DNA of 64,000 nt. Origin: Anatilimnocola floriformis. GTDB lineage: Bacteria > Planctomycetota > Planctomycetia > Pirellulales > Pirellulaceae. The notes beneath the pieces were generated by a model. The model saw only the letters and a program-made list of their open reading frames with translations. It was not told the origin of the DNA and searched no databases. Of this stretch, positions 34,161 through 43,113 are shown in pieces; position 1 is the stretch's first letter, and every line of letters starts with the position of its first letter. The stretch lies in NCBI RefSeq assembly GCF_024256385.1, contig NZ_JAMLFW010000001.1:4650001-4714000 (forward strand), read 5' to 3'. The position numbers and the translations under genes are program-made.

Positions 34161-37100
34161 ACACGCTCACCGGAGCCTACCTCGATGCGGGACTTGCCAA
34201 CTGGACGATCTATCTCGATCTCAACCGCAACCGGTTAGCAGATCCGGCCGAGCCGACGACTCTGACCGACGCCAGCGGTGATTATGCGTTCGCCGACTTG
34301 CAAGTGGGTGAGTACGACGTGATCGAGGTGCTTCCCACGGGGTGGGAAGCATCGACAACCTTCAGCGACAATCAATCGGTTATCGTTTACTCAGGTGCTG
34401 ACTCTATCGCCCCTGATTTTGCCAATTACAACGTCGCCGTTTCAACGCCAGGCTCGGTCAGCGGCGTCGTGTGGAACGACCTCAATGCGAACGGCGTACG
34501 CGATGCCGGCGATTCGGGCCTGGCTGGCTGGAAAGTGTTTGTCGATGTCAACTCCGCCCGGCTCCTGAGCGCCGACGAACCGCAGGCCACGTCCGTAGCC
34601 GATGGCAGTTACACCTTGACGGGAGTGCTGCCGGGCACTGTCACGATTTTGGTGCAGCCCACCTCGGGCTGGCGGGCCACGGCACCCCTGACGAACTCCC
34701 GAACGATCGCGCTCCGCAGCGGCGATACCGCGAGCGGCCTCGACTTTGGCGAAGCAGAAATCAAAGACTCTAGCATTCGTGGAACTGTGTTCGCCGACAC
34801 CAATCGCAATCAAACTCGAGATGCTGGTGAGAAAGGACTGGGTGGCATCACCGTCTACCTTGATTTGAACAACAATGCTGTGTTTGATGCAGATGAACCG
34901 CAGGTCCAGACTTCAGCGGATCTGTATTACACTCCTGGAGTCGACGAGGCGGGTACCTACAGCTTCACGCACCTGGCCAGCGGCACCTACACCGTGCGGC
35001 AAGTAGTCTCCGCAACGCTAAGTGCTACACCCGATGCACAGCGCTCCCATGCCGCAACCATCAACGCCGCCGTGGGTCAAACGGGAGTCGACTTTGCCGA
35101 CGTCTATCGGGACAACGAGATCCATGGCGTCAAATTCGATGATGCTAACGGCAACCATACGCGCGATGCGGGTGAATCAGGCGTCGGCGGAGCAACCATC
35201 TTCATCGACCTGAATCGGGACAACATCCAAAACGCTGACGAGCCCAGCACCGTAACACTGGCCAATGGATCCTATTCCTTTACGAACTTGTCGCCGGGCG
35301 CTTACGTCGTACGAGAGGTTGCGTCAGCGGGCTACTCGCAGACATCACCAACCACCGTCGGTGGGATTCTCTGGCCCAGTGGCGTCAGCAATCCGGCTGT
35401 CGGTAACGTGAACCCCTTGAGCATCACGACATCACTGGCCACCGGTGGTAGTTATCGCCAGTCGGTTAGCTTGACACTACCCAACACGGGCGCGCTGACG
35501 AACCTGGTCGATGTGTTCCTGCTGTTTGACGATACCGGCAGCTTCGTGAATAACTGTCCGATCATACGGGCTGCCTTTCCTGACATCATCTCGCAGTTAC
35601 AAACATCGCTGCCCGGGATTGATCTCGGGTTCGGTGTCGGACGACAGGAGGAATATGCCAATTTTGCCTGGGAATATGCAACGGGTCGCCCCTTCATCCT
35701 CAATCAACCAATTGTGGCCGCTAGTTCGAGCGGTTACCTCGCGGCGATTCAAGCGGCCCTCAATCGCACCACGCCAGGTTATGGCGGCGATCAACCCGAA
35801 ACAGACATCGAAGCTCTGTATCAACTGGTGACCGGCCGCGGTTTCGATGGCAACAACAATGGCTCGGTGCTCGATAGCGGCCCGGCTGGACTCGCGGCCA
35901 CGCAACTCAATCCGGGGAGCAGCGGCGATGTTCCTTCGTTCGCCTCGTTCGTGGCCGACCCTGCCAACAACGTCATGTCCGCCGCGGGCAGCATCGGTGG
36001 TGCTGGTTTCCGCGCTGGCGCCCTGCCGATCATTCTGCTGGCAACCGATACGGGCTTTGCTTATCAACCACAGGGTGAAACCACCGTCACGGGATTGGGC
36101 GGCGTCTCCGTTCCTGTTTCGTCATTGACTGAAACCTCCCGCCCCGAGACGCCCTTCAACTACGGCGCTGGATTGCAGCAGACGATCACCGGCTTGAACG
36201 CCCTGGGTGCGCTGGTGATTGGACTGGGAACGAATACGGAAGCCACATTGGACCCACGGCAAGGATTGGAAGCGATTTCCAAGCTGACTGGTGCCACAAA
36301 TCAATCGACCGGGACGATCGCGAATGGCACAGCCGACCCGATCGCACCCGGAGATCCCTTGTACTTCCAGATTGCCTCCGGCTTCGGCGCCAGCGTGGCG
36401 AATGGTGTGACCAACGCCATTCAGAACGCCGTGACCAACGTTGCCGTTGATATTGAAGTGCAAGCGTCCGATCCGCGCGTCCGCATCATCAATCACACTG
36501 GCACGCTCCATAGCATTGGAGCCGGCAGCACTGCGACGTTCGATATCGAATTCGTTGGCGACGGCATCCCGCATCGCTTTGATCTGCAATTCGTGCGGGC
36601 TGGGACCAACGTCGTACTGGGTTCGATTCCGGTCGTCATCGGCACGCCCATTCCTGGCAACGGCTATGAGTTCGACGACCTGGATCCTGGCGAAATCGAA
36701 GTCGAAGACAACTTCGGCGGTGTTACTTCGAGTGTTGAATTGGCGAACGCAGCACCTTCGTTCATCAGCAGCGGGAATGTATCCGTTGCTGAAGACGCGA
36801 GTGCTCAATCCATTGCAGCCTGGGCAAGCGCGATTAGTGCCGGTCCTGCCAGCGAAGCGAGTCAGTTGGTGAATTTCCTGGTCAGCAATAACCAGAGTTC
36901 GCTCTTCAGCGTTCAACCCACTATCTCAGCCGACGGCACGCTATCCTTCACACCAGCAGCGAACGCGTTTGGCACCGCAATCGTGACCGTGGCGCTGCAT
37001 GATAACGGCGGCACTGCCAATGGAGGTGTCGACACAAGTGCCGCCCAATCGTTCACCATTACCGTCACGAGTGTCGAGGATGCCCCCGTCGCAGTGCCGG

Positions 37101-38473
37101 ACTCGTACACGACGGCAGAGAATGTTTCGCTGTCGATTTCCGCAAACGGTGTGCTGAATAACGATAACGATAACGATACCGATAGTGGCGCACTGACTGC
37201 AACTCTAGTGAACAATCCCAGCCATGGTACGTTGACGCTCAATGCCAACGGATCGTTCATCTATCCACCGAGTGCGACTTACAACGGCACGGATAGCTTC
37301 AGCTACAAAGCCAACGATGGCGTTCTGGATTCGAATGTGGTCACTGTGAGCCTGGCCATCACTTCCGTGAACGATGTGCCGGTTGCGGTTGCCAACGCAT
37401 ATTCGACTGCCGAAGATACTCCATTGCTGATCACAGCCAACGGTGTTTTGGCAAATGACACCGACGCCGACGCCGACCCGTTATCGGCTAGACTCGTGAC
37501 TAGCCCCAGCCACGGCACGTTGATCTTGAATCCGGACGGTATGTTTTCGTATTCACCCAGTGCCAATTACAACGGCCCGGACAGTTTCGCGTATCGGGCA
37601 AACGATGGCTTGCTGGACTCAGGGATCACCACCGTCAGCCTCACCATCGCCGCAGTCAACGACGCCCCCCTGGCATTGGGCGAATCGTTCGCGACACCCG
37701 AAGGCGCTATTTTGTCCGTGATGCCCGGTGGTGTGCTGGGCAATGACGTTGACGTTGACGTAGATGGTGATTCGCTGCGTGCGACTCTGGTGAGTGGTCC
37801 TAGCCACGGCTCGTTGTCGCTGAATGCTGACGGCTCGTTCGTCTATGTCCCGATCGCCTACAATAACGGGCCCGATGCCTTCACCTACCGCGCGAACGAT
37901 GGCTTGACCAATTCGAACGTCGTCACCGTGGCCATCACGGTGACGCCAGTCAACGATCCGCCAGTCGGAACGATAGACGCCTATCAGACCAACCAGGGGG
38001 TTGCGCTCACGGTAACTGCCGCCAACGGTGTGTTAGCCAATGACCGCGATGTTGACGGCGATTTGCTGTCAGCGGCGGTAGTGACGAACCCGGTCAACGG
38101 AACCCTGTCTTTCAATTCGAATGGATCATTCAACTATACCCCACAGGCGGCATATGCCGGGTTCGATTCATTCACCTACCTGGCCAGCGATGGGCTGCTG
38201 AACAGCAGTTTGGTGACGGTCACGATCGAAGTGAAAGCAGTTCCCACGCCAAGCGGAACCAAGTTCATCGTGGTCGATGCAACGGCCGACCAGACATTCA
38301 ACTACGATGCCGCAGGCAATCTGGTTGTTCGTCACTCGCTGAACAAGGAAGCCCAGGAGTCGCGGGGAGTTGCCGCGAACAAAGACGGCTCGGTGTATTG
38401 GATCGTCGATAAAGGACGGCAAGGTGTATGTACACGACCAGAGTGGACGACTGCTCGGCCAATGGAAGGTTGA
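34094..38473 (+). CDS. Giant surface protein, main body: SdrB repeats, VWA-like domain, cadherin-like repeats (frame 2)
   Basis: 1,459 codons without interruption. Residues 1-430 hold SdrB-like repeats 4-7. About 450-800 is a von Willebrand A-like domain with a MIDAS-type FDDTGSF (one residue off the usual DxSxS), later reading LLATDTGFAY. A sandwich linker (about 800-980) follows, then four cadherin/VCBS-like repeats of about 95 residues with the DAPVA..D.Y.T.E, NGVL.ND.D.D, GTL.LN.DGSF.Y.P, NG.DSF.Y.ANDG pattern. This is an adhesive cell-surface or matrix protein. The reading is correct to about codon 1,440; an extra G near 38415 then throws it into an early stop. Confidence 0.7.
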   Translation: MQNGSIRGTVWNDLNRNGLRDVNTLTGAYLDAGLANWTIYLDLNRNRLADPAEPTTLTDASGDYAFADLQVGEYDVIEVLPTGWEASTTFSDNQSVIVYSGADSIAPDFANYNVAVSTPGSVSGVVWNDLNANGVRDAGDSGLAGWKVFVDVNSARLLSADEPQATSVADGSYTLTGVLPGTVTILVQPTSGWRATAPLTNSRTIALRSGDTASGLDFGEAEIKDSSIRGTVFADTNRNQTRDAGEKGLGGITVYLDLNNNAVFDADEPQVQTSADLYYTPGVDEAGTYSFTHLASGTYTVRQVVSATLSATPDAQRSHAATINAAVGQTGVDFADVYRDNEIHGVKFDDANGNHTRDAGESGVGGATIFIDLNRDNIQNADEPSTVTLANGSYSFTNLSPGAYVVREVASAGYSQTSPTTVGGILWPSGVSNPAVGNVNPLSITTSLATGGSYRQSVSLTLPNTGALTNLVDVFLLFDDTGSFVNNCPIIRAAFPDIISQLQTSLPGIDLGFGVGRQEEYANFAWEYATGRPFILNQPIVAASSSGYLAAIQAALNRTTPGYGGDQPETDIEALYQLVTGRGFDGNNNGSVLDSGPAGLAATQLNPGSSGDVPSFASFVADPANNVMSAAGSIGGAGFRAGALPIILLATDTGFAYQPQGETTVTGLGGVSVPVSSLTETSRPETPFNYGAGLQQTITGLNALGALVIGLGTNTEATLDPRQGLEAISKLTGATNQSTGTIANGTADPIAPGDPLYFQIASGFGASVANGVTNAIQNAVTNVAVDIEVQASDPRVRIINHTGTLHSIGAGSTATFDIEFVGDGIPHRFDLQFVRAGTNVVLGSIPVVIGTPIPGNGYEFDDLDPGEIEVEDNFGGVTSSVELANAAPSFISSGNVSVAEDASAQSIAAWASAISAGPASEASQLVNFLVSNNQSSLFSVQPTISADGTLSFTPAANAFGTAIVTVALHDNGGTANGGVDTSAAQSFTITVTSVEDAPVAVPDSYTTAENVSLSISANGVLNNDNDNDTDSGALTATLVNNPSHGTLTLNANGSFIYPPSATYNGTDSFSYKANDGVLDSNVVTVSLAITSVNDVPVAVANAYSTAEDTPLLITANGVLANDTDADADPLSARLVTSPSHGTLILNPDGMFSYSPSANYNGPDSFAYRANDGLLDSGITTVSLTIAAVNDAPLALGESFATPEGAILSVMPGGVLGNDVDVDVDGDSLRATLVSGPSHGSLSLNADGSFVYVPIAYNNGPDAFTYRANDGLTNSNVVTVAITVTPVNDPPVGTIDAYQTNQGVALTVTAANGVLANDRDVDGDLLSAAVVTNPVNGTLSFNSNGSFNYTPQAAYAGFDSFTYLASDGLLNSSLVTVTIEVKAVPTPSGTKFIVVDATADQTFNYDAAGNLVVRHSLNKEAQESRGVAANKDGSVYWIVDKGRQGVCTRPEWTTARPMEG

Positions 38474-39140
38474 CGGCATCGACAAGCCCGAAGGAATCGC
38501 CACGAACGGCACGGATATGTGGATCGTTGACCGCGAAACGGATCGGGTCTTCTTCTTCGCCGGTGGCGCCGTGCGGCGTACTGGCAGTGTGAAGGCAACG
38601 TCGAGCTTCGCTCTGGCTGCGAGCAATCACGATCCGTACGATGTGACGACCGATGGCGCACATCTCTGGGTGGTGAACGATACCAGTTCGGTTGACAAGG
38701 TATTCCGCTACTCGCTCGGTGGCGTTTTGCAGGGGAGTTGGCAGATCGACGCTGCCAATCGCACGCCAACCGGCCTAACCATCGACCCAAATGACGTCAA
38801 TCACATTTGGATCGTCGATGCCGGTACCGATCGTGTTTATGAATACTCGGGCGCATCGAACCGTTTGACTCGCCAACAGTCCGCAGCGAGAAGTTTCGCT
38901 CTCATTTCGGCGGACGGGAATCCACAAGGAATCGCTGATCCGCGGCAGGCGATTCAGTTGAGCAAGGTGGATGACGAAACCCTGACGGCGGTGGCCAAGA
39001 CCCACCATACCGCAGCGGACGACGCGTGGACCGCCGCCTTGCAAGCCGTCATGGCGGAACTAGATCGGAGCCTGCGGAGCGTCGGCAGTGGTATCATGCA
39101 AACCGCGGCGAAACCGCAATTCCGATACCGCGGGAAGTAA
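38370..39140 (+). pseudogene. Giant surface protein, C-terminal piece (frame 3)
   Basis: From about 38416 this frame continues the protein: DGKVYVHDQSGRLLGQWKVDG, then three more blocks with 'ATNGTDMWIVDRETDRVF', 'DGAHLWVVNDTSSVDKVFRY' and 'NHIWIVDAGTDRVYEYSG', a beta-propeller-like repeat that starts in the previous piece. Removing one G from GATAAAGGACGG joins both frames seamlessly (IVDK-DGKVY). The last 70 residues are helical and charged, without a sortase or other anchor signal. Confidence 0.65.
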
Positions 39141-39187
39141 CCAAACGCCGCGGCATCAAAGTGGCATCGTGGGGAGATGTACGAATC

Positions 39188-39883
39188 GTGAGGTCTTTAC
39201 ATCGCGAATTGCACCGCACCGATCGCATCGGTTGGCTTCGAGCAGCGGTACTCGGGGCCAACGATGGAATCGTTTCCACTGCCAGCCTCGTCGTCGGCGT
39301 AGCTTCTTCGCAGGCCGCTTCCAGTGAGATTCTCGTAGCCGGAATGGCGGGATTAGTCGCAGGCGCTATGTCCATGGCTGCAGGCGAATATGTCTCTGTC
39401 AGTTCGCAGTCCGATACGGAGCAGGCAGACTTGGCGCGGGAGCGTAAGGAGCTCGCTTCCGATCACATCGGTGAGAAACGCGAATTGACGGCGATCTATG
39501 TCCAGCGAGGACTCGACGAAGCGTTGGCCGAACAAGTCGCCTCGCAATTAATGGCTCACGACGCCCTGGCCACTCATGCCCGCGATGAATTGGGAATTTC
39601 TGAGTTGACGACGGCTCGGCCTTTGCAGGCGGCACTTGCTTCCGCAGCCACGTTTGCCGTCGGCGCCGCGATGCCGTTGCTCATTGCGATCACCGTCCCA
39701 TCACAGGCGTTGATTCCTGTCGTGATGGGGACTTCGGTTGTATTCCTGGCATTGCTGGGAGGAGTTAGCGCCTATGTAGGCGGTGCTCCTGTGCTCAAAG
39801 CTTCTCTGCGAGTGACATTCTGGGGCGTATTAGCAATGGCGCTCACGGCGGGAGTCGGTGCGCTTTTCGGGACACGAGTCTAG
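39188..39883 (+). CDS. VIT1/CCC1-family (DUF125) Fe/Mn transporter
   Basis: 231 residues from a GTG at 39188 with GGGGAG about 11 bp upstream. The family is recognised by GWLRAAVLGANDGIVSTASLVVGVA in helix 1, the MSMAAGEYVSVSSQ segment in helix 2, a charged cytoplasmic helical hairpin (80-140) with metal-binding Glu residues, and three C-terminal helices. These proteins move Fe(II) or Mn(II) out of the cytoplasm. It starts 47 bp after the surface protein. The metal ATPase at 29179 is a second metal exporter in the window. Confidence 0.85.
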   Translation: MRSLHRELHRTDRIGWLRAAVLGANDGIVSTASLVVGVASSQAASSEILVAGMAGLVAGAMSMAAGEYVSVSSQSDTEQADLARERKELASDHIGEKRELTAIYVQRGLDEALAEQVASQLMAHDALATHARDELGISELTTARPLQAALASAATFAVGAAMPLLIAITVPSQALIPVVMGTSVVFLALLGGVSAYVGGAPVLKASLRVTFWGVLAMALTAGVGALFGTRV

Positions 39884-40146
39884 TGTGAAACGTAGCAGGT
39901 GCCATTCGCTGGCATGCTCGACACCGATAAGGAACCTTCGACCGCCGCTGAAGTGACCACAGCCCCGCGACAACAACCAGCGACGAACGTCTCCGCGACC
40001 ACTACCGATCCTTCCGCTGTCAAACGTTCAGCCGCGAGCGTTGGTCCGTAATCGCCATACTGCTCCGCATTTCGAGAAAGCACCTGCGGCAGCAACAATG
40101 CTCGATCAACGCCGATCCTGCATTTGAACGTCGGGGGATGCTTCAT
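39880..40146 (-). pseudogene. Transposase remnant (ISNCY-like)
   Basis: In an 88-codon minus-strand frame, only the middle (QVLSRNAEQYGDYGPTLAAERL) is recognisable. It corresponds to the 'Y.D.GPTLAAE.L' segment found in ISNCY-type and related transposases just before the catalytic domain. What follows is off-pattern, and neither catalytic acids nor terminal repeats are visible. It overlaps the VIT1 stop by 4 bp, so it is a scar rather than a gene. Confidence 0.45.
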
Positions 40147-41144
40147 CAGTTAGGCAATGAAACGAGCGCTGTGCTGATGGCAGCCTGTATCAGGGTTGTA
40201 TTCGTCGCGCCCGAGATATTGGAGTAGCTTGTTCCGCCGTTGGTGCTGACTTGCCATTGCACCGTGGGTGGAGGGTTGCCCGAGGCGCCGGCGGTGAAGG
40301 TCACGTTCGTTCCCGCAACGACGGTTTGACTCACAGGATTGGTGGTCACTGACGGCGCCACTTGCACCGTTAGTGTGGCGGCGGTGGTCGCGACAGTCCC
40401 AACGCTGTTGGTATACACCGCGCGATACAGATTGCCATTCTGACTGGATGATGTCGTGAACTGATAAGTATTGCTTATCGCCCCAGAAATGTTGGTGAAA
40501 GTCAAGCCGCCATTAGCGCTGACTTGCCATTGCACTGTAGGCGTTGGGTTGCCTGCGGCGGCAGCGGTAAAGGTTACGTTGTTGCCCAAGCGAATCGCTT
40601 GACTGACTGGCTGAGTGGAAATCGTGGGAGCCGATTGAACGGTCAACGTGGCCGCTGATGTCGTCGCTGAGCCCACGCTGTTCGTAAAGACGGCTCGATA
40701 GCGAGCGCCATTTTGCGTCGCGGCCGCAGTGAGAGTCAACGTTGTTCCGGTTGCGCCGGATATGTTCGAATAGGAGGTTCCGCCATTCGTGCTGACTTGC
40801 CATTGCACCGTCGGCGTTGGGTTTCCATTCGCGGCTGCGGTGAAAGTGACATTGTTTCCAGCAATCACCGTTTGTGAAGATGGAGTGCTCGTGATCGACG
40901 GAGCGACGAGCGCGGAAATTACCCTTAGTGTCCCAGCACCATTGGCGGCGGCGTTGAACCCAATCACGTCGCCCGCGAACGCGTATCGGATCGCGTAGGA
41001 GCCGACCGTGAGGGCGGTCGATGCGGTGCTCCGGTTGGATTTGAACAAAGCGATTAATCCTTGCTGTGCCGAACCGCTGGTGAAAGCGTCGGTCGAAGCA
41101 TGTAGGTTCATTGTTCCCTTTGGCGCCTTCGCGCAGCAGAGCAA
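40146..41144 (-). pseudogene. Fragment of a secreted Ig-repeat protein
   Basis: 332 codons. About 40 residues of unassigned sequence are followed by three near-identical Ig-like repeats of about 90 residues (each: P..T..P.SQTV..G.NVTFTA.A.GNP.PTVQWQVS.NGGTS). The third breaks off after GATNTTL, where the sequence changes and stops. There is no signal peptide, and the 5' end runs into an unrelated + strand coding fragment at about 41130. Both ends are therefore missing; it was part of a larger adhesin-like protein. Confidence 0.6.
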
Positions 41145-41514
41145 TCCGGGCGTTTATCGCACCGTTTCCAAACCACTGATCTATAACATGGGGCTGCGGG
41201 TCCGGGACGGCGACTTGGGAGATCCGGTGTTACCAATGCCTTATTCCGACGAAGGTTCGGTTCTTAGCCTCGGCGCGCTCGTCGCCGGTGACACGTACGT
41301 GAATTGGGATTCGTACGTCGTGAATGGTTTATGGGCTGGGATCGATGGAATCGATTTCGATCTAAGCCGCGATTACGTCGATAACAACAACAAACCGGCG
41401 GTCGGCACCCGGGTGACGCTCGGAAGTCAGATGCTGAAGTTCGGCGGCTCGGTGATGTCTGGACAATCGTCGCCGACTGCACGTCGAACCTGCCACCCGG
41501 TGGTTGACAGCTGA
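41130..41514 (+). pseudogene. Coding fragment, possible outer-membrane barrel protein
   Basis: About 115 codons on the + strand read like a beta-barrel or secreted protein: QSNPGVYRTVSKPLIYNMG, RVRDGDLGDPVLPMPY, WAGIDGIDFDLSRDYVDNN, RVTLGSQMLKFGGSVMSG. The start lies in sequence antisense to the Ig fragment, and after about 41465 the similarity-like pattern is lost. I recognise the style (planctomycete porin-like) but not a named family. It is most likely the middle of a deleted gene. Confidence 0.4.
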
Positions 41515-41628
41515 AAATGCAACTAACACTTTATGACGGTTCTCTGAAGAAGATGTCTCCAAAACCTTTGTCTCGAAATCTACGCACAACCACTTGCAGC
41601 GTGAGCGTTTGTGCAGGAGCAAGGTGTC

Positions 41629-41700
41629 GGCTCTTATCTGTACCAGCAGAGCATCTGACTCTTTATCAGAGGGTTCTCGGATCGAGTCCGAGCGGAGCCA
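41629..41700 (+). tRNA. Degenerate tRNA-Lys(CUU)-like sequence, possible att remnant
   Basis: The 3' two-thirds are tRNA-like: anticodon arm TCTGA-CTCTTTA-TCAGA (anticodon CUU), T-arm CTCGG-ATCGAGT-CCGAG, and acceptor strand CGGAGCC plus A73. The 5' strand pairs only partly (GGCTCTT), and the D-arm cannot form (CTGT against GAGC). Position 37 is T and position 54 is A, both unusual. An intact 3' part with a lost 5' part is what integration into, or excision from, a tRNA gene leaves behind. Confidence 0.45.
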
Positions 41701-41706
41701 CTAGAG

Positions 41707-41735
41707 GAAAGCCCTGTTTTACGGGGCTTTTCTCG
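41707..41735 (+). terminator. Terminator after the tRNA-like sequence
   Basis: AAAGCCC (41708-41714) pairs with GGGCTTT (41724-41730) around a short loop, followed by TCTCGTTT. It stands 7 bp after the tRNA-like 3' end, as for a genuine tRNA transcript, which supports the view that the 3' part of a real tRNA gene is present. Sequence from 41735 to 42026 contains a short repeated TTTGGCACCC and no gene I can support. Confidence 0.6.
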
Positions 41736-42026
41736 TTTCGTGGCTATGCTCTTCGCCGTCTAAAATTTCCACGAATTCCACGATTTGGCACCCTTTTGGA
41801 CGAATTTGGCACCCGATAAGGCATCCCGCAAAGTTGCCGGGGACCGTGAACATCCGCGCATTCATAGAAATCGTCGGAAGTAAGCCGGTGAAGGCAGGCC
41901 AATTCTCGCAATTTCACCGCCTATGCCGTCAAGAGTTTACCGCTTCGGCGTGTCCCTCTTGACCGCGGCGTCTCATTGTGGCCAAACCGCTGCCTTCACG
42001 GCGTATACTTCCTCCCACTCTTCTCT

Positions 42027-42320
42027 ATGGAGCACTCGCTTCCCGTTCTCAAGCAGCAGGAAATCCCGTTCGACTCGCCGGAGTTTCGGTACCTGTTCCA
42101 GCCATTGGGCGAAAAGCCGTTCGTGGCGACCACAGCGGCAATCGCCGAGTACACGGCCGAGACAATCGAGCGCTGTCTAACTCTGCTGCCGGGCCGCGCT
42201 GCCCTTCATAGCGGCCTCGATTATCTCCAGGTCTTCGAGCAAGCAGGCTCTGAACCTCTCTGATTTATCGAAGACGATGCCGGAGGGGCGATAACTGCTC
42301 TCCTGCCATTCGACTACTGA
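42027..42320 (+). pseudogene. Small hypothetical gene with an internal TGA
   Basis: From the ATG at 42027 the frame encodes 78 residues (EHSLPVLKQQEIPFDSPEFR, ATTAAIAEYTAETIERCL, LDYLQVFEQAGSEPL), then TGA at 42261-42263. It continues in frame for another 18 codons (FIEDDAGGAITALLPFDY) to a second TGA. The second part fits so naturally (EPL-W-FIEDD) that TGG to TGA is the simple explanation. No ribosome-binding site is visible and no family is recognised. Genes of this look are common in phage-derived regions. Confidence 0.45.
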
Positions 42321-42323
42321 CCG

Positions 42324-42470
42324 TCAGGGGAGTCGTTCTCTTAGAGCAAGGACAGCGAAGAGTTTCGGCGTTGGGATTGCGGCGGGGAACTTCTGGCAAA
42401 GTCTTTCAGCTTCCTTGGTAAGCTCTTCTGTGGACTCCCAGAGGCCGTCGATGGTGAGTTGGTGACTCAT
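42324..42470 (-). CDS. Possible small protein of 48 residues
   Basis: ATG at 42470, stop at 42324. The product SHQLTIDGLWESTEELTKEA, ERLCQKFPAAIPTPKLFAV, LALRERLP has a plausible helical, amphipathic character. Its ATG overlaps the stop of the minus-strand fragment before it (ATGA), as in a real operon. No family is recognised. As the upstream gene is truncated, expression is doubtful. Confidence 0.35.
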   Translation of the reverse strand: MSHQLTIDGLWESTEELTKEAERLCQKFPAAIPTPKLFAVLALRERLP

Positions 42471-42589
42471 TCGCTCTGGAGCAGGAAGCATCCGATGGCG
42501 TCACTCGCAGCTATTGCCGCGTGAGCTGCATTGACGTAGCTCTCGGCTTCTTTTGCCCGATGGTACGCTTCGCCGGCTACGGCATCATG
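42467..42589 (-). pseudogene. 3' fragment of a small helical (HEPN-like?) gene
   Basis: About 40 codons without a start: HDAVAGEAYHRAKEAESYVN, AAHAAIAASDAIGCFLLQSE. The 'AAHAAIAASDAI' helix resembles the first core helix of HEPN-type proteins, but this is weak. The 5' end is cut at about 42589, exactly where a + strand HNH fragment starts on the other side. The stop overlaps the ATG of the 48-residue gene. Confidence 0.35.
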
Positions 42590-42732
42590 TTAAACGACGA
42601 CGGCACTTGGAAGAGAGATACGAGGAACAAAACACGTTGAAGCTCTGTTTGAAATGCCATTCAGACGGACACGCGAAGGGAGCCAGGTGGTTCTTCCGGA
42701 CGTTCGGGCTTTCATTCGACGGGAGAGATTGA
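42583..42732 (+). pseudogene. HNH endonuclease fragment
   Basis: About 49 codons: HHVKRRRHLEERYEEQNTLK, LCLKCHSDGHAKGARWFFRT, FGLSFDGRD, stop. This is the second half of an HNH nuclease (HH ... LC..CH ... GH) of the type found beside phage recombination genes. The first half is missing, including the first zinc Cys pair. It lies 40 bp before a RusA-like fragment, and both suggest a lost prophage module. Confidence 0.5.
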
Positions 42733-42771
42733 TTGGCTGGCTAGACCGTTGCTTGCTACGCTCGAAACCGT

Positions 42772-43056
42772 TTGCTCATCACCTTCACCCTCCCCGGCGT
42801 CACCCTTTCCCAGAACAAGCTCGTCGGAAAGCACTGGACGATAAAGCACGAGCAAAAAACATTCTGGCATCAGCTCGTCATGGCGACGTGTGGCAGGCCT
42901 GAAGAGGACGTCGTGCCGACAATCCAAGGCGGCAAGGCGCGAGTTCACGTCGTCAGAGTGTCCAAGAGGTTTATCGATCCTTTGAACGTTCCTGCGGGCT
43001 GCCAAATCGCCGTACAAAAGATCGGACAGGTATTCCAGCATGCCCACCCCCAATAA
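42772..43056 (+). pseudogene. RusA-like Holliday-junction resolvase fragment
   Basis: Residues 1-78 (LITFTLPGVTLSQNKLVGKHW, then VHVVRVSKRFIDPLNVPAGC) fit the start and central 'S.R..D.DN...G.K' motif of RusA-type resolvases, which cut four-way DNA junctions in phages; the second Asp of D.DN is Leu here. After the GC the expected text is lost, so a frameshift or deletion near 43005 removed the C-terminal half. Next to the HNH fragment it points to phage ancestry. Confidence 0.4.
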
Positions 43057-43113
43057 GTTGAAACAAACTAGGGACATTCTAGAATCCACGCTGGTTCACG
43101 TCGAAATGCGAGA

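Noticed and set aside
33162-38400. Tandem repeats as a CRISPR array or DNA satellite
   Set aside because: The repeats are protein-level domains of about 90 codons with diverged DNA; no short identical repeats with spacers were seen anywhere in the window.
38400-38430. Programmed ribosomal frameshift in the giant surface protein
   Set aside because: No slippery heptamer with a following stem is visible at the break, and the same gene has other breaks.
42261-42263. TGA read as selenocysteine
   Set aside because: No SECIS-like hairpin is apparent, and the context (EPL-x-FIEDD) fits Trp in a decayed gene better.
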